NCBI GenBank assembly: GCA_015679245.1
Contig: CP064953.1
Coordinates: 806,001 to 870,000, forward strand
Length of the DNA: 64,000 nt
Source: Actinomycetaceae bacterium zg-1166
GTDB taxonomy: Bacteria; Actinomycetota; Actinomycetes; Actinomycetales; Actinomycetaceae
Direction of reading: 5' to 3'
Below are positions 8,701 to 16,576 of this stretch, piece after piece. Within the stretch, counting starts at the first letter, position 1. The number at the start of each line of letters is the position of its first letter. The notes under the pieces are model-generated. The model did no database searches and was not told the DNA's origin. It was given only the letters and a program-made list of their open reading frames with translations. The translations under genes were made by a program, and so were the position numbers.

Positions 8701-9928
8701 GGTGTGGAAAGACGCGGATAATCAGGACGCTGTTCGCCCAGCCTCGGTGACTGTCAGGCTGGTTGCTGATGGTCAGGAGACGGGCAAGACCCTCACCCTG
8801 GATGCCAAGGGCAAGTGGACTGGGACTTTCACTGGTCTTGACACCAACAAGGCCGGCCAAGAAATCCAGTACACGGTCACCGAGGACACGGTCGACGGGT
8901 ACACCACAGCAATCACTGGGACTGCTGCTGATGGATTCACCGTCACGAACACTCACGAGGTCGCTACACGTGACATTGTGGTGTCGAAGGTGTGGGAGGA
9001 TGCGGATAACCAGGATGGTGTTCGCCCAGACTCGGTCACAGTGACGTTGCATGCTGATGGTGTGGCTACGGATAAGGCTCTAACCTTAAATGCTGAGGGT
9101 AAGTGGGCTGGGACTTTCACTGGTCTTGACACCAACAAGGCGGGTAAGGAAATCCAGTACACGGTTGTTGAAAACCCAGTTGATAAGTACGAGGCGTCTT
9201 ATTCCGGCACGATGAAAGATGGCCTGGCTATCACCAACACCCACAAGCCGGCTACACGCGACATTGTCGTGTCGAAGGTGTGGGAGGATGCGGACAACAA
9301 GGATGGTGTGCGTCCTGAAACTGTGACGATGCGCTTGTATGCCAACAACGAGCCAACCACCACCAGCATCACCTTGACCAAGGACACCAACTGGAAGGGC
9401 ACGTTTGCCAATGTGGACGTCAACACGGCGGGTGAGGAAATCCAGTACACGGTTGTTGAAGACAGTGTTGAGGGATACGACTCTCACATGGTTGGCGATG
9501 TGGAGGGCGGGTTCACCGCAACCAATACGTTGATCCGAGGCAAAATTACCTTGACGAAGGTCAGTGACACGGGTGCGCCTCTTGCTGGTGCAGTTTTCGA
9601 GCTGCGCCGGGCAGACGGTCGCGTGGTTGACACTCAAACTTCGGGTGAGGATGGCGTGGTCACTTTCTCTGATGTTGCCTACGGTAAGTACACGGTTGTT
9701 GAATCGAAGGCTCCTCAGGGTTATCGAAACACCGAGCAGAAGCTCACTGCGCAGATCACCACGAACGGACAGGTGATTGGCTTGGGCGAGGTTGTGAATA
9801 GGAAGGGTACGTCTTTGGTGTTTACCGGTTCTGATGTGCTGCTTGCTGGTGTGCTCGGGGTAGGCCTCCTGGTTTTGGGAGTGTGTGTGGCTTTGGGGAC
9901 TCGTCGTTGGCGTCGCTTGGATAACTAG
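2732..9928 (+). CDS. Giant Cna-B repeat surface adhesin / pilin-like protein
   Basis: A 2398-residue secreted protein. Residues 1-28 are a signal peptide (MSMRRRF, hydrophobic core, cleavage near AVAA-DS). Residues ~30-770 are a large N-terminal region I cannot assign, possibly the ligand-binding head. A DUF11-like segment follows at ~775-860, then an SdrD-B-like module (GRYFVDVNGDSSYTAGRDKP) at ~973-1085 and a SpaA-like module (PLAGAVFRL, PLGAYKVVE) at ~1098-1190. Eleven Cna-B repeats of 85-105 residues run from ~1200 to 2268, and a last SpaA-like module from ~2270 to 2355. The C terminus has LVFTG (2362-2366), a hydrophobic segment and TRRWRR, a sortase signal with V instead of P. Cna-B and SpaA modules commonly form intramolecular isopeptide bonds, so a stiff stalk is likely. 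No sortase or partner pilin gene is in the window. The ATG at 2732 has only a weak GAGAACGGAC ribosome site. Confidence 0.85.
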   Translation: MSMRRRFLPGLLAVAIGLAGLPTSAVAADSGVPDDTSHVTLTVGTLTATGIEKGKTEYQMNETVADVVNMNISGKDYSLKNPYLRIRIPKTNKLADVKVVDSQAGTTERSSDEQYEYVTYRFTSLSGGVDSTYPYSFMIDGRYAKPGETFTVDATLYSADGTEIASDSKTYTPQAVGYTAYSQASSSFRMITDREKGHVNTRAVTVTDPTTTVIPEGRPEQATLYLSISPDNGNTTNEGLVVPENVKMVVTLPATARIQFPAPSVTVKDLPDGRQELTFIESRPQFSKNAYSQNKYAAFGRLSRVSETSTSLRDNLGILFSGSPLDTDLPVTIDYYVNAESDGTGGTKIDSRTEYFHFPRSLFKQTGNTYTSKLGTIYWAHDVSNNSAYFTTEYTWHNEHIYAGTKDLTDPGFGYYAYFGNENNGSGPTGRDQFQGGKTSSITEVITENTDSRTRFSSFRLAPEVSTKLTVNDDTRDIIEANKKIVEEGINKGNTKLYGVRADGTRQLIKEHVQLGDDIAITEQTEGEFTQLVLAFEKPVLFDNTYLIMRTFSKLTTAEQERLKASPTFGPFTLREYISLTHEGEDPARTYGTVRIASLRPTVDQRQPRNVAVTYQTGGNPFTLQVGPTLPNSGNTSATTAYGPLTEIQNMKTVTLLPDGVEYEGFTLDSRSAKTPTPTVKTVVNYHGTGKTAVIVDYGTLPVATYSLVTLKLRATATTTRGPNEIPTYMVWDGNDVASPATNPYTDALDLDEDGDTTEVFQVKTSTLTFTPPFELVLTKKATANGVTSSKVTGDLGSDLSYQLLVYNGALTAVKALTIVDVLPYAGDHVIAASAAGTYPERGSTFATGLTGSLEDANTPEVNAKFAFSYQLTPQGADLESVRDGAWVSADHVTDFSHVKSVRAILKDGQEIRSKTDITLVIPSRMPTDTSLKDISVTGADKAVNTTAYSTDTKTFTEANSATVQIQKYHIKGRYFVDVNGDSSYTAGRDKPLAGRELHIVNDDGTPAKDPSGQVLPPVVTNADGTYDATIYATGTYRLKALKAQTEDFVTTPGTGVNGNNIDAATVSGNEVTTTSVNLVAHNATQVRNVAIRLIPGTVTITKTSKAEDGAAAGPLAGAVFRLTDTADKRVTGTNGEVIQDVTTNTQGKATFTNVPLGAYKVVEITAPTGYARSTTKHDVTLTRDAVNATLAVENALDRTSVQVTKVWNDANNQDGIRPSEVTITLKADGASAGKSVKLNAGNHWTATFEGLRAYTPQGTQIAYTVEETTVPDGYTSQVSGTAAGGFTVTNTHEVARRSVNVSATFSDNENQDGIRPTSVTVTLLADGVETDKTATLNADNNWSATFNNLEVNNNGTPITYTVRQNAVTGYTTTSGGTMANGLTLRNTHTPAVVSVRVTKAWQDGNNQDGLRPSEVTINLTADGTAVAGQSVTLNAGNQWTASFTGLPKFKAAGQLINYTVVEDAVPDGYTSQVSGTATDGFTVTNTHKVAQRDIKVTKVWDDADNQDGIRPGSVTVKLLANKEETGKTLTLTADDKWTGTFTDLDTNKAGKEIQYTVAEEAVEGYTPSYSGSMKDGLTLRNTHVPAVVDVPVSKVWVDNDNAKNLRPASVTVSLKADGVAVAGKSVTLNAGNQWTASFTGLAKFKAAGQPITYEVVEDAVDHYASVTSGTAATGFTVTNTITGQVSVSATKAWSGILPDHAPQVRLALLADGQVSQQQDVNAGNNWQHTFTGLPQYDGGREIVYTVGEVTDNGLVTTTGTLTAGGHDYTVAVTGQGHAFTVTNTLVNPTITVSGTVVWVDNNNQDGVRPATATVRLISNGTPTGAMIPVDANGDGTFSFTDLPTYDNHGNPITYTVSEEDMTGYTSTVNGTLADGFTVTNTHQHGTRAINVSKVWADAGNQDGIRPTSVTVKLLANGEDTGKTLTLDADGKWSGVFTGLDTNKAGKEIQYTVAEEAVEGYTPSYSGSMKDGLTVTNTHEVATRDIKVSKVWKDADNQDAVRPASVTVRLVADGQETGKTLTLDAKGKWTGTFTGLDTNKAGQEIQYTVTEDTVDGYTTAITGTAADGFTVTNTHEVATRDIVVSKVWEDADNQDGVRPDSVTVTLHADGVATDKALTLNAEGKWAGTFTGLDTNKAGKEIQYTVVENPVDKYEASYSGTMKDGLAITNTHKPATRDIVVSKVWEDADNKDGVRPETVTMRLYANNEPTTTSITLTKDTNWKGTFANVDVNTAGEEIQYTVVEDSVEGYDSHMVGDVEGGFTATNTLIRGKITLTKVSDTGAPLAGAVFELRRADGRVVDTQTSGEDGVVTFSDVAYGKYTVVESKAPQGYRNTEQKLTAQITTNGQVIGLGEVVNRKGTSLVFTGSDVLLAGVLGVGLLVLGVCVALGTRRWRRLDN
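6331..9540 (+). repeat. Eleven Cna-B repeats in the adhesin gene
   Basis: Each unit of about 290 bases encodes a module starting xVxVSKVWxDxxNQDGxRP and ending with a TNTH-like strand. Unit 6 (~7786-8100) is the most diverged, is longest, and lacks the NQDGxRP signature. Units 4 and 8 share a 105-base block (7363-7467 and 8548-8652) with about four mismatches, and units 8-11 are also close. Such identity in DNA favours recombination between units and hence length variation. Confidence 0.85.
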
Positions 9929-9942
9929 GAGGTATATGCCTA

Positions 9943-9984
9943 TGTGTTGAGAGTTAAAGCCACCGCCCTTTGACCCTCAACACA
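9943..9984 (+). terminator. Hairpin after the adhesin gene
   Basis: TGTGTTGAG at 9943-9951 pairs perfectly with CTCAACACA at 9976-9984. There is no T-run directly after it. A stronger hairpin follows at once. Confidence 0.5.
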
Positions 9985-9998
9985 CAACGGTAACCGCA

Positions 9999-10046
9999 AC
10001 GGGGTGGCTCTGGCAGATCATCGCCTACCGGAGCCACCCCGTGTTT
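9999..10046 (+). terminator. Strong stem-loop terminator of the adhesin gene
   Basis: ACGGGGTGGCTC at 9999-10010 pairs over 12 bp with GAGCCACCCCGT at 10031-10042, followed by GTTTT. This is a good intrinsic terminator 70 bases past the stop codon. Confidence 0.75.
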
Positions 10047-10072
10047 TGGCCAATAAGCCTATAAGCCGGTGT

Positions 10073-10100
10073 TTACAGCTAAGGTGTTCGCTGTAATTTT
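10073..10100 (+). terminator. Third hairpin, with T-run, overlapping the right inverted repeat
   Basis: TTACAGC (10073-10079) pairs with GCTGTAA (10090-10096) and is followed by TTTT. The left arm lies inside the 13-base motif GTTTACAGCTAAG at 10071-10083, which is the inverted copy of the motif upstream of the adhesin. The rest of 10101-10266 shows no gene. Confidence 0.45.
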
Positions 10101-10266
10101 GGTGGGGGCTGTCAAGGGATGCCGTGACTCTCATGTGGGGATGCTGACAAGTTTCGTGTCAAGCTCTCCCATATATTCCGGTCTGGGTCTGGCAAGGGGA
10201 CATCGAGAGACTACTAAAGAATGAACATGCTCGACGTGGCTTGGAAAAACAACTGAACTATCTCTC

Positions 10267-11652
10267 CTACTCATCAACGGCCAAGTTCTCACTCGATATT
10301 GCACGGAAGCGACCCTGAAGGAAGTCGATGACGAGACCTACCACAAGTGCGGCGAGGGCGGGGGTGACCCACGGAAGATTTACTACTCCCAGAGGCAATG
10401 TGTTGAGGTAGAACTCCAGGGGAGCAAAGATGTCAAGACCTATTGAGCGTGCAGCTTCGAAAACGCCGACGAAAGCGGCTACCCACGCAGTGAGTCGGTA
10501 GGACCAGTACAGCTTTCCTGGAATGGTCATATTGATGAGTGCCACTGCGATGATAGCGACGACGATGGGGTAGATAAGCTGGTTGATAGGAGCCACAATA
10601 CGGAGAATAAACTCAAGACCCATATTCGCCAGCAGAAGTGCGACCACCACATGGACGATCACAACGGTTCGGTGGGATATGCTCGTGAACAGGGTACGGA
10701 AGTACTGTGAGGAAGCTCCTACAAGCCCCACAGCCGTGGTGAGGCACGCAAGAAGGGCAATAAGCCCAAAGATTAGCTGACCGGCGCGCCCGAAGAATGC
10801 TTCTGTGGTCATTGCCAAGGCTTGTGCACCGTTAGTTGGACCTTGAGGAGCGATCCACAAGCCGATAACAGATAGGCCAATGTAGATAATGGCGAGAGTA
10901 GCACCGGCAACAATTCCTGCACCTATTGTGCCGCTGGCTAGCGACTTCTTTGAGCGCATCCCTGCTCGGCGAAGAGAATCGATAATGACGATACCAAAGA
11001 CGAGCGAAGCGATTGCATCCATCGTAAAGTAGCCCTGAATAAGACCCGTCTCTAGAGGATTAGATGCGTATTCAGGGGAAGGGGTGACGACGGTGTCGTG
11101 AAAATTCATGAACATCGCGCCGATGAGGAGGAGAAGAAGAACGATGAGAGCAGGGGAGAGCCAGAGCCCGATGCGGTTCAAGAGTTGGCGTGGATTGATT
11201 GTCAGTGCGTAGACAAGAGCGAAGAACACCACGGTGAAGATCGGCAACCCCAATCGCACAGCTGCTGAGCCTTCCTCCACAGAGGCAGAGAGAGCCGGTT
11301 TAACTGCCATTTCGTAACCTACAGTGGCTACACGTGGAATCGCGTAGAGCATTCCGGTGGAGAGGAAGATAACTACGGTGAAGAGGAGCCCGGGGAGCTT
11401 TCCAATGTTGTCCGCGAGCATTCCCGGTTCGTGAGAACGACTGGCCACAGCCACCATGCCGAGGACAGGCAGGAGAACACCAGTGATAAGGAAACCTGCA
11501 ACGGCGAGAGGAGTATTCGAACCAGCATTCACGCCAATCATGACAGGGAAGATGAGGTTGCCTGCGCCGAAGTACATTGCGAAAAGAGCAAGGCCGGTGA
11601 CAGTGACGATCGCGTGGCGGCTGCGCTGGGAGGTATGTTTCTGCTCAGTCAT
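10267..11652 (-). CDS. brnQ: Branched-chain amino acid transporter BrnQ (LIVCS family)
   Basis: A 461-residue secondary transporter for leucine, isoleucine and valine, coupled to Na+ or H+ in characterised members, in the cytoplasmic membrane. The N-terminal segment contains the family signature around LALFAMYFGAGNLIFPVMIG, followed by about twelve hydrophobic segments along the whole protein. Its length matches the family. It begins at ATG 11652 with a weak TAGGA upstream. It stands alone, on the strand opposite to the adhesin and ending towards it. A small dyad (GATCC/GGATC, around 11739-11755) upstream of the start could be regulatory, but I cannot assign a regulator. Confidence 0.92.
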   Translation of the reverse strand: MTEQKHTSQRSRHAIVTVTGLALFAMYFGAGNLIFPVMIGVNAGSNTPLAVAGFLITGVLLPVLGMVAVASRSHEPGMLADNIGKLPGLLFTVVIFLSTGMLYAIPRVATVGYEMAVKPALSASVEEGSAAVRLGLPIFTVVFFALVYALTINPRQLLNRIGLWLSPALIVLLLLLIGAMFMNFHDTVVTPSPEYASNPLETGLIQGYFTMDAIASLVFGIVIIDSLRRAGMRSKKSLASGTIGAGIVAGATLAIIYIGLSVIGLWIAPQGPTNGAQALAMTTEAFFGRAGQLIFGLIALLACLTTAVGLVGASSQYFRTLFTSISHRTVVIVHVVVALLLANMGLEFILRIVAPINQLIYPIVVAIIAVALINMTIPGKLYWSYRLTAWVAAFVGVFEAARSIGLDIFAPLEFYLNTLPLGVVNLPWVTPALAALVVGLVIDFLQGRFRAISSENLAVDE

Positions 11653-12361
11653 AATGGAAAAATCCTAGGGTGTGGCGGGATTATGTGCAGAAGTGTCCAT
11701 ATATGTACTGCGGTTAGAAGGTGAAAGTACTGGTTGAGATCCTGTAAACGGATCCCACGGGTAAAAACATATAGATATGTAGGTTGTTATTTTGTTACAT
11801 GAGCTAGGTGTGGAGTTAATCCACTAATAGTGGGAGAACGCAGCTCATTCTTCGGGTCTTTTAGCAATCTCGGCACTGTGGGGTGCGTGGAGTAGTTCTT
11901 CCTACGTGCCGTCATTCGTAGCGCGTGTGGGAGGGAGTGCGGCGTGTATGTGGGAGGGAAGGCGGCGTGCATGTGGGGATTAACACATGACTACTCAAAC
12001 CTGCGAATCTACGGACCTACCCAGAGGAGACAGGCGCGAAGTGCGGGCAGAGGGTGAGAGCAAAGATCGGAAACAAAGAGTGCCCAAAGACATGTGCGAA
12101 GTGCGGGCAGAGAGTTAGCCCAAAGATCGGAAAATGAACACGAGCGTAAACAAAGGGCTAGGCTCAAATGCCTGAGGGGGATAAATGCCTGAGCGGAATA
12201 AAGACAGGCGTGAACACAAGGGTACGCCAATTGGGGGGGAACACAGAAGGCCGGGTACTCCCGAAGGAACCCCGACCTTCTCGTCATATGCGCAAACTGT
12301 AGATTGCTGCCGACAGATGTATATGAGTAACCGGCTAGCTTCAGCTCGCGCAGCCGATGCC
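11653..12361. other. Long intergenic region between brnQ and rpsT
   Basis: About 700 bases with no gene I can support. Around 11935-11980 lie GTGTATGTGGGAGGGAAGG-like short repeats. A 38-base unit beginning GCGAAGTGCGGGCAGAG occurs at 12036-12073 and 12096-12133, a period of 60, with a few mismatches. A shorter AAATGCCTGAG repeat follows at about 12168-12193. Open frames here, including minus-strand frames through the 60-base repeat, read as repetitive low-complexity sequence. Confidence 0.6.
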
Positions 12362-12628
12362 TCATGCGGAGAGCTTGGCCACCTGGCTTGCAAGTTTCGA
12401 CTTGCGGTTAGCAGCCTGGTTCTTGTGGATGACGCCCTTGGAGACGGCCACATCAAGTTTTCGGGTTGCCACGCGCAGGTTCGATTCGGCGGCCTCAACG
12501 TCGCCAGCTTCGATAGCTTCGCGTGTCTTACGCACGAAGGTCTTGAGCTCCGACTTGACGGCCTGGTTGCGAAGGCGGCGCTTCTCGTTGGTGAGGATGC
12601 GCTTCTTCTGCGACTTAATGTTTGCCAC
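12362..12628 (-). CDS. rpsT: 30S ribosomal protein S20
   Basis: An 88-residue basic protein with the S20 pattern: [18 protein letters not shown] at the N terminus, then alanine-rich helices ([18 protein letters not shown]) and a lysine-rich middle ([16 protein letters not shown]). It binds 16S rRNA early in small-subunit assembly. Start and length match the family. It is a single gene facing away from lepA, as in many actinobacteria. The region from 12629 to 12871 upstream holds its promoter and no gene. Confidence 0.97.
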   Translation of the reverse strand: MANIKSQKKRILTNEKRRLRNQAVKSELKTFVRKTREAIEAGDVEAAESNLRVATRKLDVAVSKGVIHKNQAANRKSKLASQVAKLSA

Positions 12629-12871
12629 TTGCTACTCTTTCAACTCAATCGCCTGATGACGAAGGATGTACATGGTCGGTGAGGGATATGCCGACAGCGG
12701 GACTGGGGTAGTGGGGTACCCGTGGTGTGCCTTCGGCTGGACCTACCACCCGACCAGGTGTGAAGTCCAAGGAATAATCCTAGCAGAATCATTCCAGCGT
12801 GGAAGCGCGGGAACGTGCGGATTTTGTGAAGCGCACTTCACCTCTGGCAATCCTCACCTGCGGGGGCACGA

Positions 12872-13393
12872 TCACAGCTTTTCGTGAAGGTTCTCCTCTG
12901 CATCATCGTCTTCTGAAGTGTTGAAGAGAAGGTTCGCCAAGGTGACGTGAACCCGTTCAACGTGGGGAACGTCGTCGAGGACAAGAGGATCAACTGCTGA
13001 GGTTTGGAGAACAAGGGTCCCACAGCCAAGAAGTCGATCGGTGAAGCTGTGCTCGTACTCAACATTCGAGATACGTGAGAGAGGGATATCGTGGCCATTT
13101 TTCGTTAAAACACCACGTCGGGTGATGAGGCGGCGGTTTGTCACTGTGTAGGTAGCAGTGAGCCAGTTAAGCCAAGGCCAGAGTGTGAGGAAACCAAAGA
13201 TAAGAAGGAAAGCCACACCCATGGCGATCGGACCGGCTGGCTTCCAGGAATCAGGCATGTAGACCCAACCTAGAATCGCGAGGACAAGAGCCACGAGGCC
13301 TGCTAAGAGATTGGGGAGGATAGCCTTGATATGGGTGCGCACATGGAGGACAATCCGCTCGTCCTGCCCCAAGAGTTTCGCCGAGAGTTTCAT
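12872..13393 (-). CDS. PH-domain membrane protein (bPH2/YdbT-like)
   Basis: A 173-residue protein with two membrane segments (~24-46 and ~55-80) and then a bacterial pleckstrin-homology domain of the bPH_2 type. The domain carries the signature [20 protein letters not shown], followed by [28 protein letters not shown]. Related proteins sit in the cytoplasmic membrane; their role is poorly defined. The acidic, charged C terminus ([15 protein letters not shown]) is unremarkable. It is divergent from lepA, with 126 bases between the two start codons that must hold both promoters. Confidence 0.85.
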   Translation of the reverse strand: MKLSAKLLGQDERIVLHVRTHIKAILPNLLAGLVALVLAILGWVYMPDSWKPAGPIAMGVAFLLIFGFLTLWPWLNWLTATYTVTNRRLITRRGVLTKNGHDIPLSRISNVEYEHSFTDRLLGCGTLVLQTSAVDPLVLDDVPHVERVHVTLANLLFNTSEDDDAEENLHEKL

Positions 13394-13519
13394 GAGGCCA
13401 TCGTGTCACACACGCTGCGTATGTGCACCTCCACACCAATGTATCTCACGCCCCACACGTACCTGCATTCCGAGCTTGCCATATACAATTGCACCGACGA
13501 ACCTGCGAAAAGGAGTATC

Positions 13520-15373
13520 GTGCCCGTTTCTACCGCTGCTGAACGAGCGATGATCGAACCTGCGGCCACCCGCCCTGAACTCATCCGGAACTTTTGCATC
13601 ATTGCGCATATCGATCATGGCAAATCCACTTTGGCTGATCGAATGCTCCAGCTCACCGGTGTCGTGGATGAGCGCGCCATGCGCGATCAGTACCTCGACC
13701 GCATGGATATCGAACGTGAACGCGGCATCACGATCAAATCACAAGCTGTGCGTATGCCCTGGAGTGTGGAAGGGCAGGCCTACGCTCTCAATATGATCGA
13801 CACTCCCGGCCACGTCGACTTCTCCTATGAAGTGAACCGATCATTGGCTGCGTGCGAGGGGGCAATTCTCCTCGTCGATTCCACGCAGGGGATCGAGGCA
13901 CAAACTCTCGCTAATCTCTACATGGCGCTTGACAATGACCTCACGATCATCCCTGTTCTCAACAAGATTGACCTTCCTTCGGCCAACCCCGATAAATGCG
14001 GCGAGGAAGTTGCCTCACTTCTGGGTATTGACCCTTCCGAATGTATCGCTGTCTCAGGTAAGACTGGTGAAGGTGTGGAAGAACTCCTCAACAGGATCGT
14101 CGCTGAAGTTGCTCCGCCTGTGGGGGATCCTGAGGGGAAAACCCGTGCAATGATTTTTGATTCGGTCTACGACACATATCGAGGAGTTGTCACCTATGTG
14201 CGCGTGAAAGATGGGCACCTTTCACCGCGCGAGCGCATCCAAATGATGTCGACGAATGCTGTGCATGAGTTGCTCGAAATTGGTGTGATTTCTCCTGAAC
14301 CTACCCCGTCGAAGGGGCTGGGAGTGGGTGAGGTCGGTTACCTCATCACAGGTGTGAAAGATGTGCGCCAATCGCGCGTGGGCGACACAGTAACCTCAGC
14401 TGCCCGTCCTGCTATCGATGCTCTTGAAGGCTATAAAGATCCGATGCCGATGGTGTATTCGGGGATTTATCCCATTGATGGTTCTGACTATCCCGACCTT
14501 CGAGATGCCCTCGATAAGCTCAAGCTCAACGATGCTTCGCTTCAATATGAACCTGAGAATTCTGTGGCACTTGGGTTCGGATTCCGGTGTGGATTCCTGG
14601 GGTTGCTCCACCTGGAGATTATTCGTGAACGCATCGAACGCGAGTTCAATATCGACATCATTGCAACAGCTCCCTCGGTGGTCTATCGCGTCATCACCGA
14701 CGATCAGGCAGAGATGGACGTGACGAATCCTTCCGAATTCCCTACGGGCAAAGTCGCACAGATTTTTGAGCCAATCGTCAAGGCAACCGTGCTCACACCT
14801 TCTGATTATGTTGGTACGCTCATGGAGCTGTGCCAACAGCGCCGTGGGGCTTTGCAGGGGATGGACTATCTCTCCTCTGATCGTGTGGAACTGCACTACA
14901 TTTTGCCGCTCGCTGAGGTCGTCACGGATTTCTTTGACCAGCTCAAGAGCCGAACTAAAGGCTATGCTTCCCTTGATTACGACATGAATGGGGAACAAGA
15001 GGCGGATCTCGTCAAGGTTGATCTCCTCCTCAACCACGAAATCGTGGACGCATTTTCAGCTATTGTTCACCGTGAGAAGGCGTACTCGTATGGCCTTGAA
15101 ATGACGAAGAAACTCAAGGAGCTTATCCCTCGCCAACAGTTTGAGATCCCCGTTCAAGCAGCCATCGGAACTCGCGTAATTGCACGCGAAACAATTAAGG
15201 CCGTGCGTAAAGATGTTCTTGCCAAGTGCTATGGCGGTGACGTATCGCGCAAGCGCAAGCTGCTGGAGAAGCAGAAGGAGGGAAAGAAGCGCATGAAGTC
15301 AATCGGTCGCGTGGATGTGCCGCAAGAGGCTTTCGTCGCAGCTCTCACCTCCGATGCGCCAACTGGGAAATAG
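13520..15373 (+). CDS. lepA: Elongation factor 4 (LepA), ribosome-associated GTPase
   Basis: A 617-residue translational GTPase that acts on ribosomes, with a role in 30S biogenesis and back-translocation reported for the family. G motifs are clear: [25 protein letters not shown] and SGKTGEG. These are followed by the EF-G-like domains and the LepA-specific C-terminal domain ([18 protein letters not shown], then a lysine-rich [16 protein letters not shown] stretch). I chose GTG at 13520 because AAAGGAG lies just upstream and the family begins shortly before the [12 protein letters not shown] segment. The open frame extends 63 codons further back, but that part overlaps the divergent gene and is not LepA-like. 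Confidence 0.96.
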   Translation: MPVSTAAERAMIEPAATRPELIRNFCIIAHIDHGKSTLADRMLQLTGVVDERAMRDQYLDRMDIERERGITIKSQAVRMPWSVEGQAYALNMIDTPGHVDFSYEVNRSLAACEGAILLVDSTQGIEAQTLANLYMALDNDLTIIPVLNKIDLPSANPDKCGEEVASLLGIDPSECIAVSGKTGEGVEELLNRIVAEVAPPVGDPEGKTRAMIFDSVYDTYRGVVTYVRVKDGHLSPRERIQMMSTNAVHELLEIGVISPEPTPSKGLGVGEVGYLITGVKDVRQSRVGDTVTSAARPAIDALEGYKDPMPMVYSGIYPIDGSDYPDLRDALDKLKLNDASLQYEPENSVALGFGFRCGFLGLLHLEIIRERIEREFNIDIIATAPSVVYRVITDDQAEMDVTNPSEFPTGKVAQIFEPIVKATVLTPSDYVGTLMELCQQRRGALQGMDYLSSDRVELHYILPLAEVVTDFFDQLKSRTKGYASLDYDMNGEQEADLVKVDLLLNHEIVDAFSAIVHREKAYSYGLEMTKKLKELIPRQQFEIPVQAAIGTRVIARETIKAVRKDVLAKCYGGDVSRKRKLLEKQKEGKKRMKSIGRVDVPQEAFVAALTSDAPTGK

Positions 15374-15595
15374 GAGAGGAACGCAGAAGGGGCGTGTATT
15401 GTTACGAGGCCTGAGAATCCGCTGCGGCGTAGTGAACGAGGCCAAGAGCGCGCTTTCGTGTGGTGTTGAGCGAGGTGCCGGCATTAAGGGAAGCTATCGC
15501 AAAGTTGTGAGAGGAACGAGGCGTGCCCCGACACGCGTGTTATCCTCAGCGCGAGCCGCTCTACGCCTCGCGCAGTCGCGGTAGGATCGTGATTC

Positions 15596-16576
15596 GTGAC
15601 TACCCAACAGCCCTCTGAAGTTGCCGGTAACGACGAGCGCCGCACTATCCCCTCACGTATCAAATCTTTCTCCCGCCGAGGGGGACGAATGGTGCGCCAA
15701 TACGAAAATGTACTTGAGAAGTATGGATCGCGTTTCATTATCGATCTTCCCGCAGGTGACACGCCCACAACGATCAGCACTGACGCGCAGGTAGATCTCA
15801 CCACTGAGTTCGGACGGGAAGCACCACTCGTCGTCGAAATTGGTCCAGGCTCAGGCGAACAGATGGTTTTCTTCGCCAAAGCACACCCTGAGTGGAATAT
15901 CCTCGCTATCGAAGCCTGGCATCCTGGAGTCGCGCGCTGTATCGCACATGCTGTCAAAGCCGACGTGTGGAATATCCGCCTCATTGAAGGGGACGCTGCG
16001 CAAGTACTTCCCATCGTCTTTGGCCTTGCCAGCGCGGGTATTGACGACCCCAACCAGGTTGCTGCGCTCGCAGGCATTATCGACGAACACCACCCCAACG
16101 CCTCGAATCCACGTGCCGACATGCTCTGGACGTTCTTCCCAGATCCCTGGCGTAAGGCTCGTCATCGCAAACGCCGCCTTGTCGCTGAACCGTTTGCAGG
16201 TATTGCAGCAGGTCTGCTTGCTCAAGGAGGCCTATGGCGCCTGGCAACCGACTGGGATGACTACGCCTGGCAGATGCGCGACACCGTGGAATCCTCGCCG
16301 CTCTTCGACAACCTCCACGTGAGGGAACGCCCTGACGAGAACGATCCTGAACCTGAACGTGGTGGATTTGCGCCGCGCCCAAAGGAGCGCCTCATGACAC
16401 GTTTCGAGCAGCGGGGAATCGAAGCAGGCCGCACGATCCATGACATTACTGCGCGGCGCAATACGATAGGAGCCATGCCGGTGCGGCCAGCTTCGTCCTC
16501 ACTGAGGAACGAGGAAACACAGACTCAAATCAGTGATGAAACGCCGCACAGGAATTCGTCGTTAAAGGGTAAGTGA
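15596..16576 (+). CDS. trmB: tRNA (guanine-N7-)-methyltransferase
   Basis: A 326-residue S-adenosylmethionine-dependent enzyme that forms 7-methylguanosine at position 46 of tRNA. Visible are the SAM-binding VVEIGPGSGEQMVFFA, the acidic NILAIEAWHPGVARC strand, and the TrmB signature LWTFFPDPWRKARHRKRR. After the domain there is an unconserved tail of about 35 residues. The start is GTG at 15596 with AGGA about ten bases upstream. It is followed by hemW with a one-base overlap, so the two are probably co-transcribed. The 222 bases before it hold no gene. Confidence 0.93.
   Translation: MTTQQPSEVAGNDERRTIPSRIKSFSRRGGRMVRQYENVLEKYGSRFIIDLPAGDTPTTISTDAQVDLTTEFGREAPLVVEIGPGSGEQMVFFAKAHPEWNILAIEAWHPGVARCIAHAVKADVWNIRLIEGDAAQVLPIVFGLASAGIDDPNQVAALAGIIDEHHPNASNPRADMLWTFFPDPWRKARHRKRRLVAEPFAGIAAGLLAQGGLWRLATDWDDYAWQMRDTVESSPLFDNLHVRERPDENDPEPERGGFAPRPKERLMTRFEQRGIEAGRTIHDITARRNTIGAMPVRPASSSLRNEETQTQISDETPHRNSSLKGK

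Noticed and set aside
6331-9540. Repeats considered as CRISPR-like array
   Set aside because: They are in-frame Cna-B protein modules of about 290 bases, not short repeats with unique spacers.
5501-9637. Long minus-strand open frames inside the adhesin gene
   Set aside because: They mirror the repeat pattern of the coding strand and have no independent features.
1928-10266. tRNA-Val considered as an attachment site for an integrated island
   Set aside because: No second copy of the tRNA 3' end and no integrase were found in the window.
13331-13519. 63 extra codons before LepA
   Set aside because: They overlap the divergent PH-domain gene, lack family similarity, and a good ribosome site lies just before GTG 13520.
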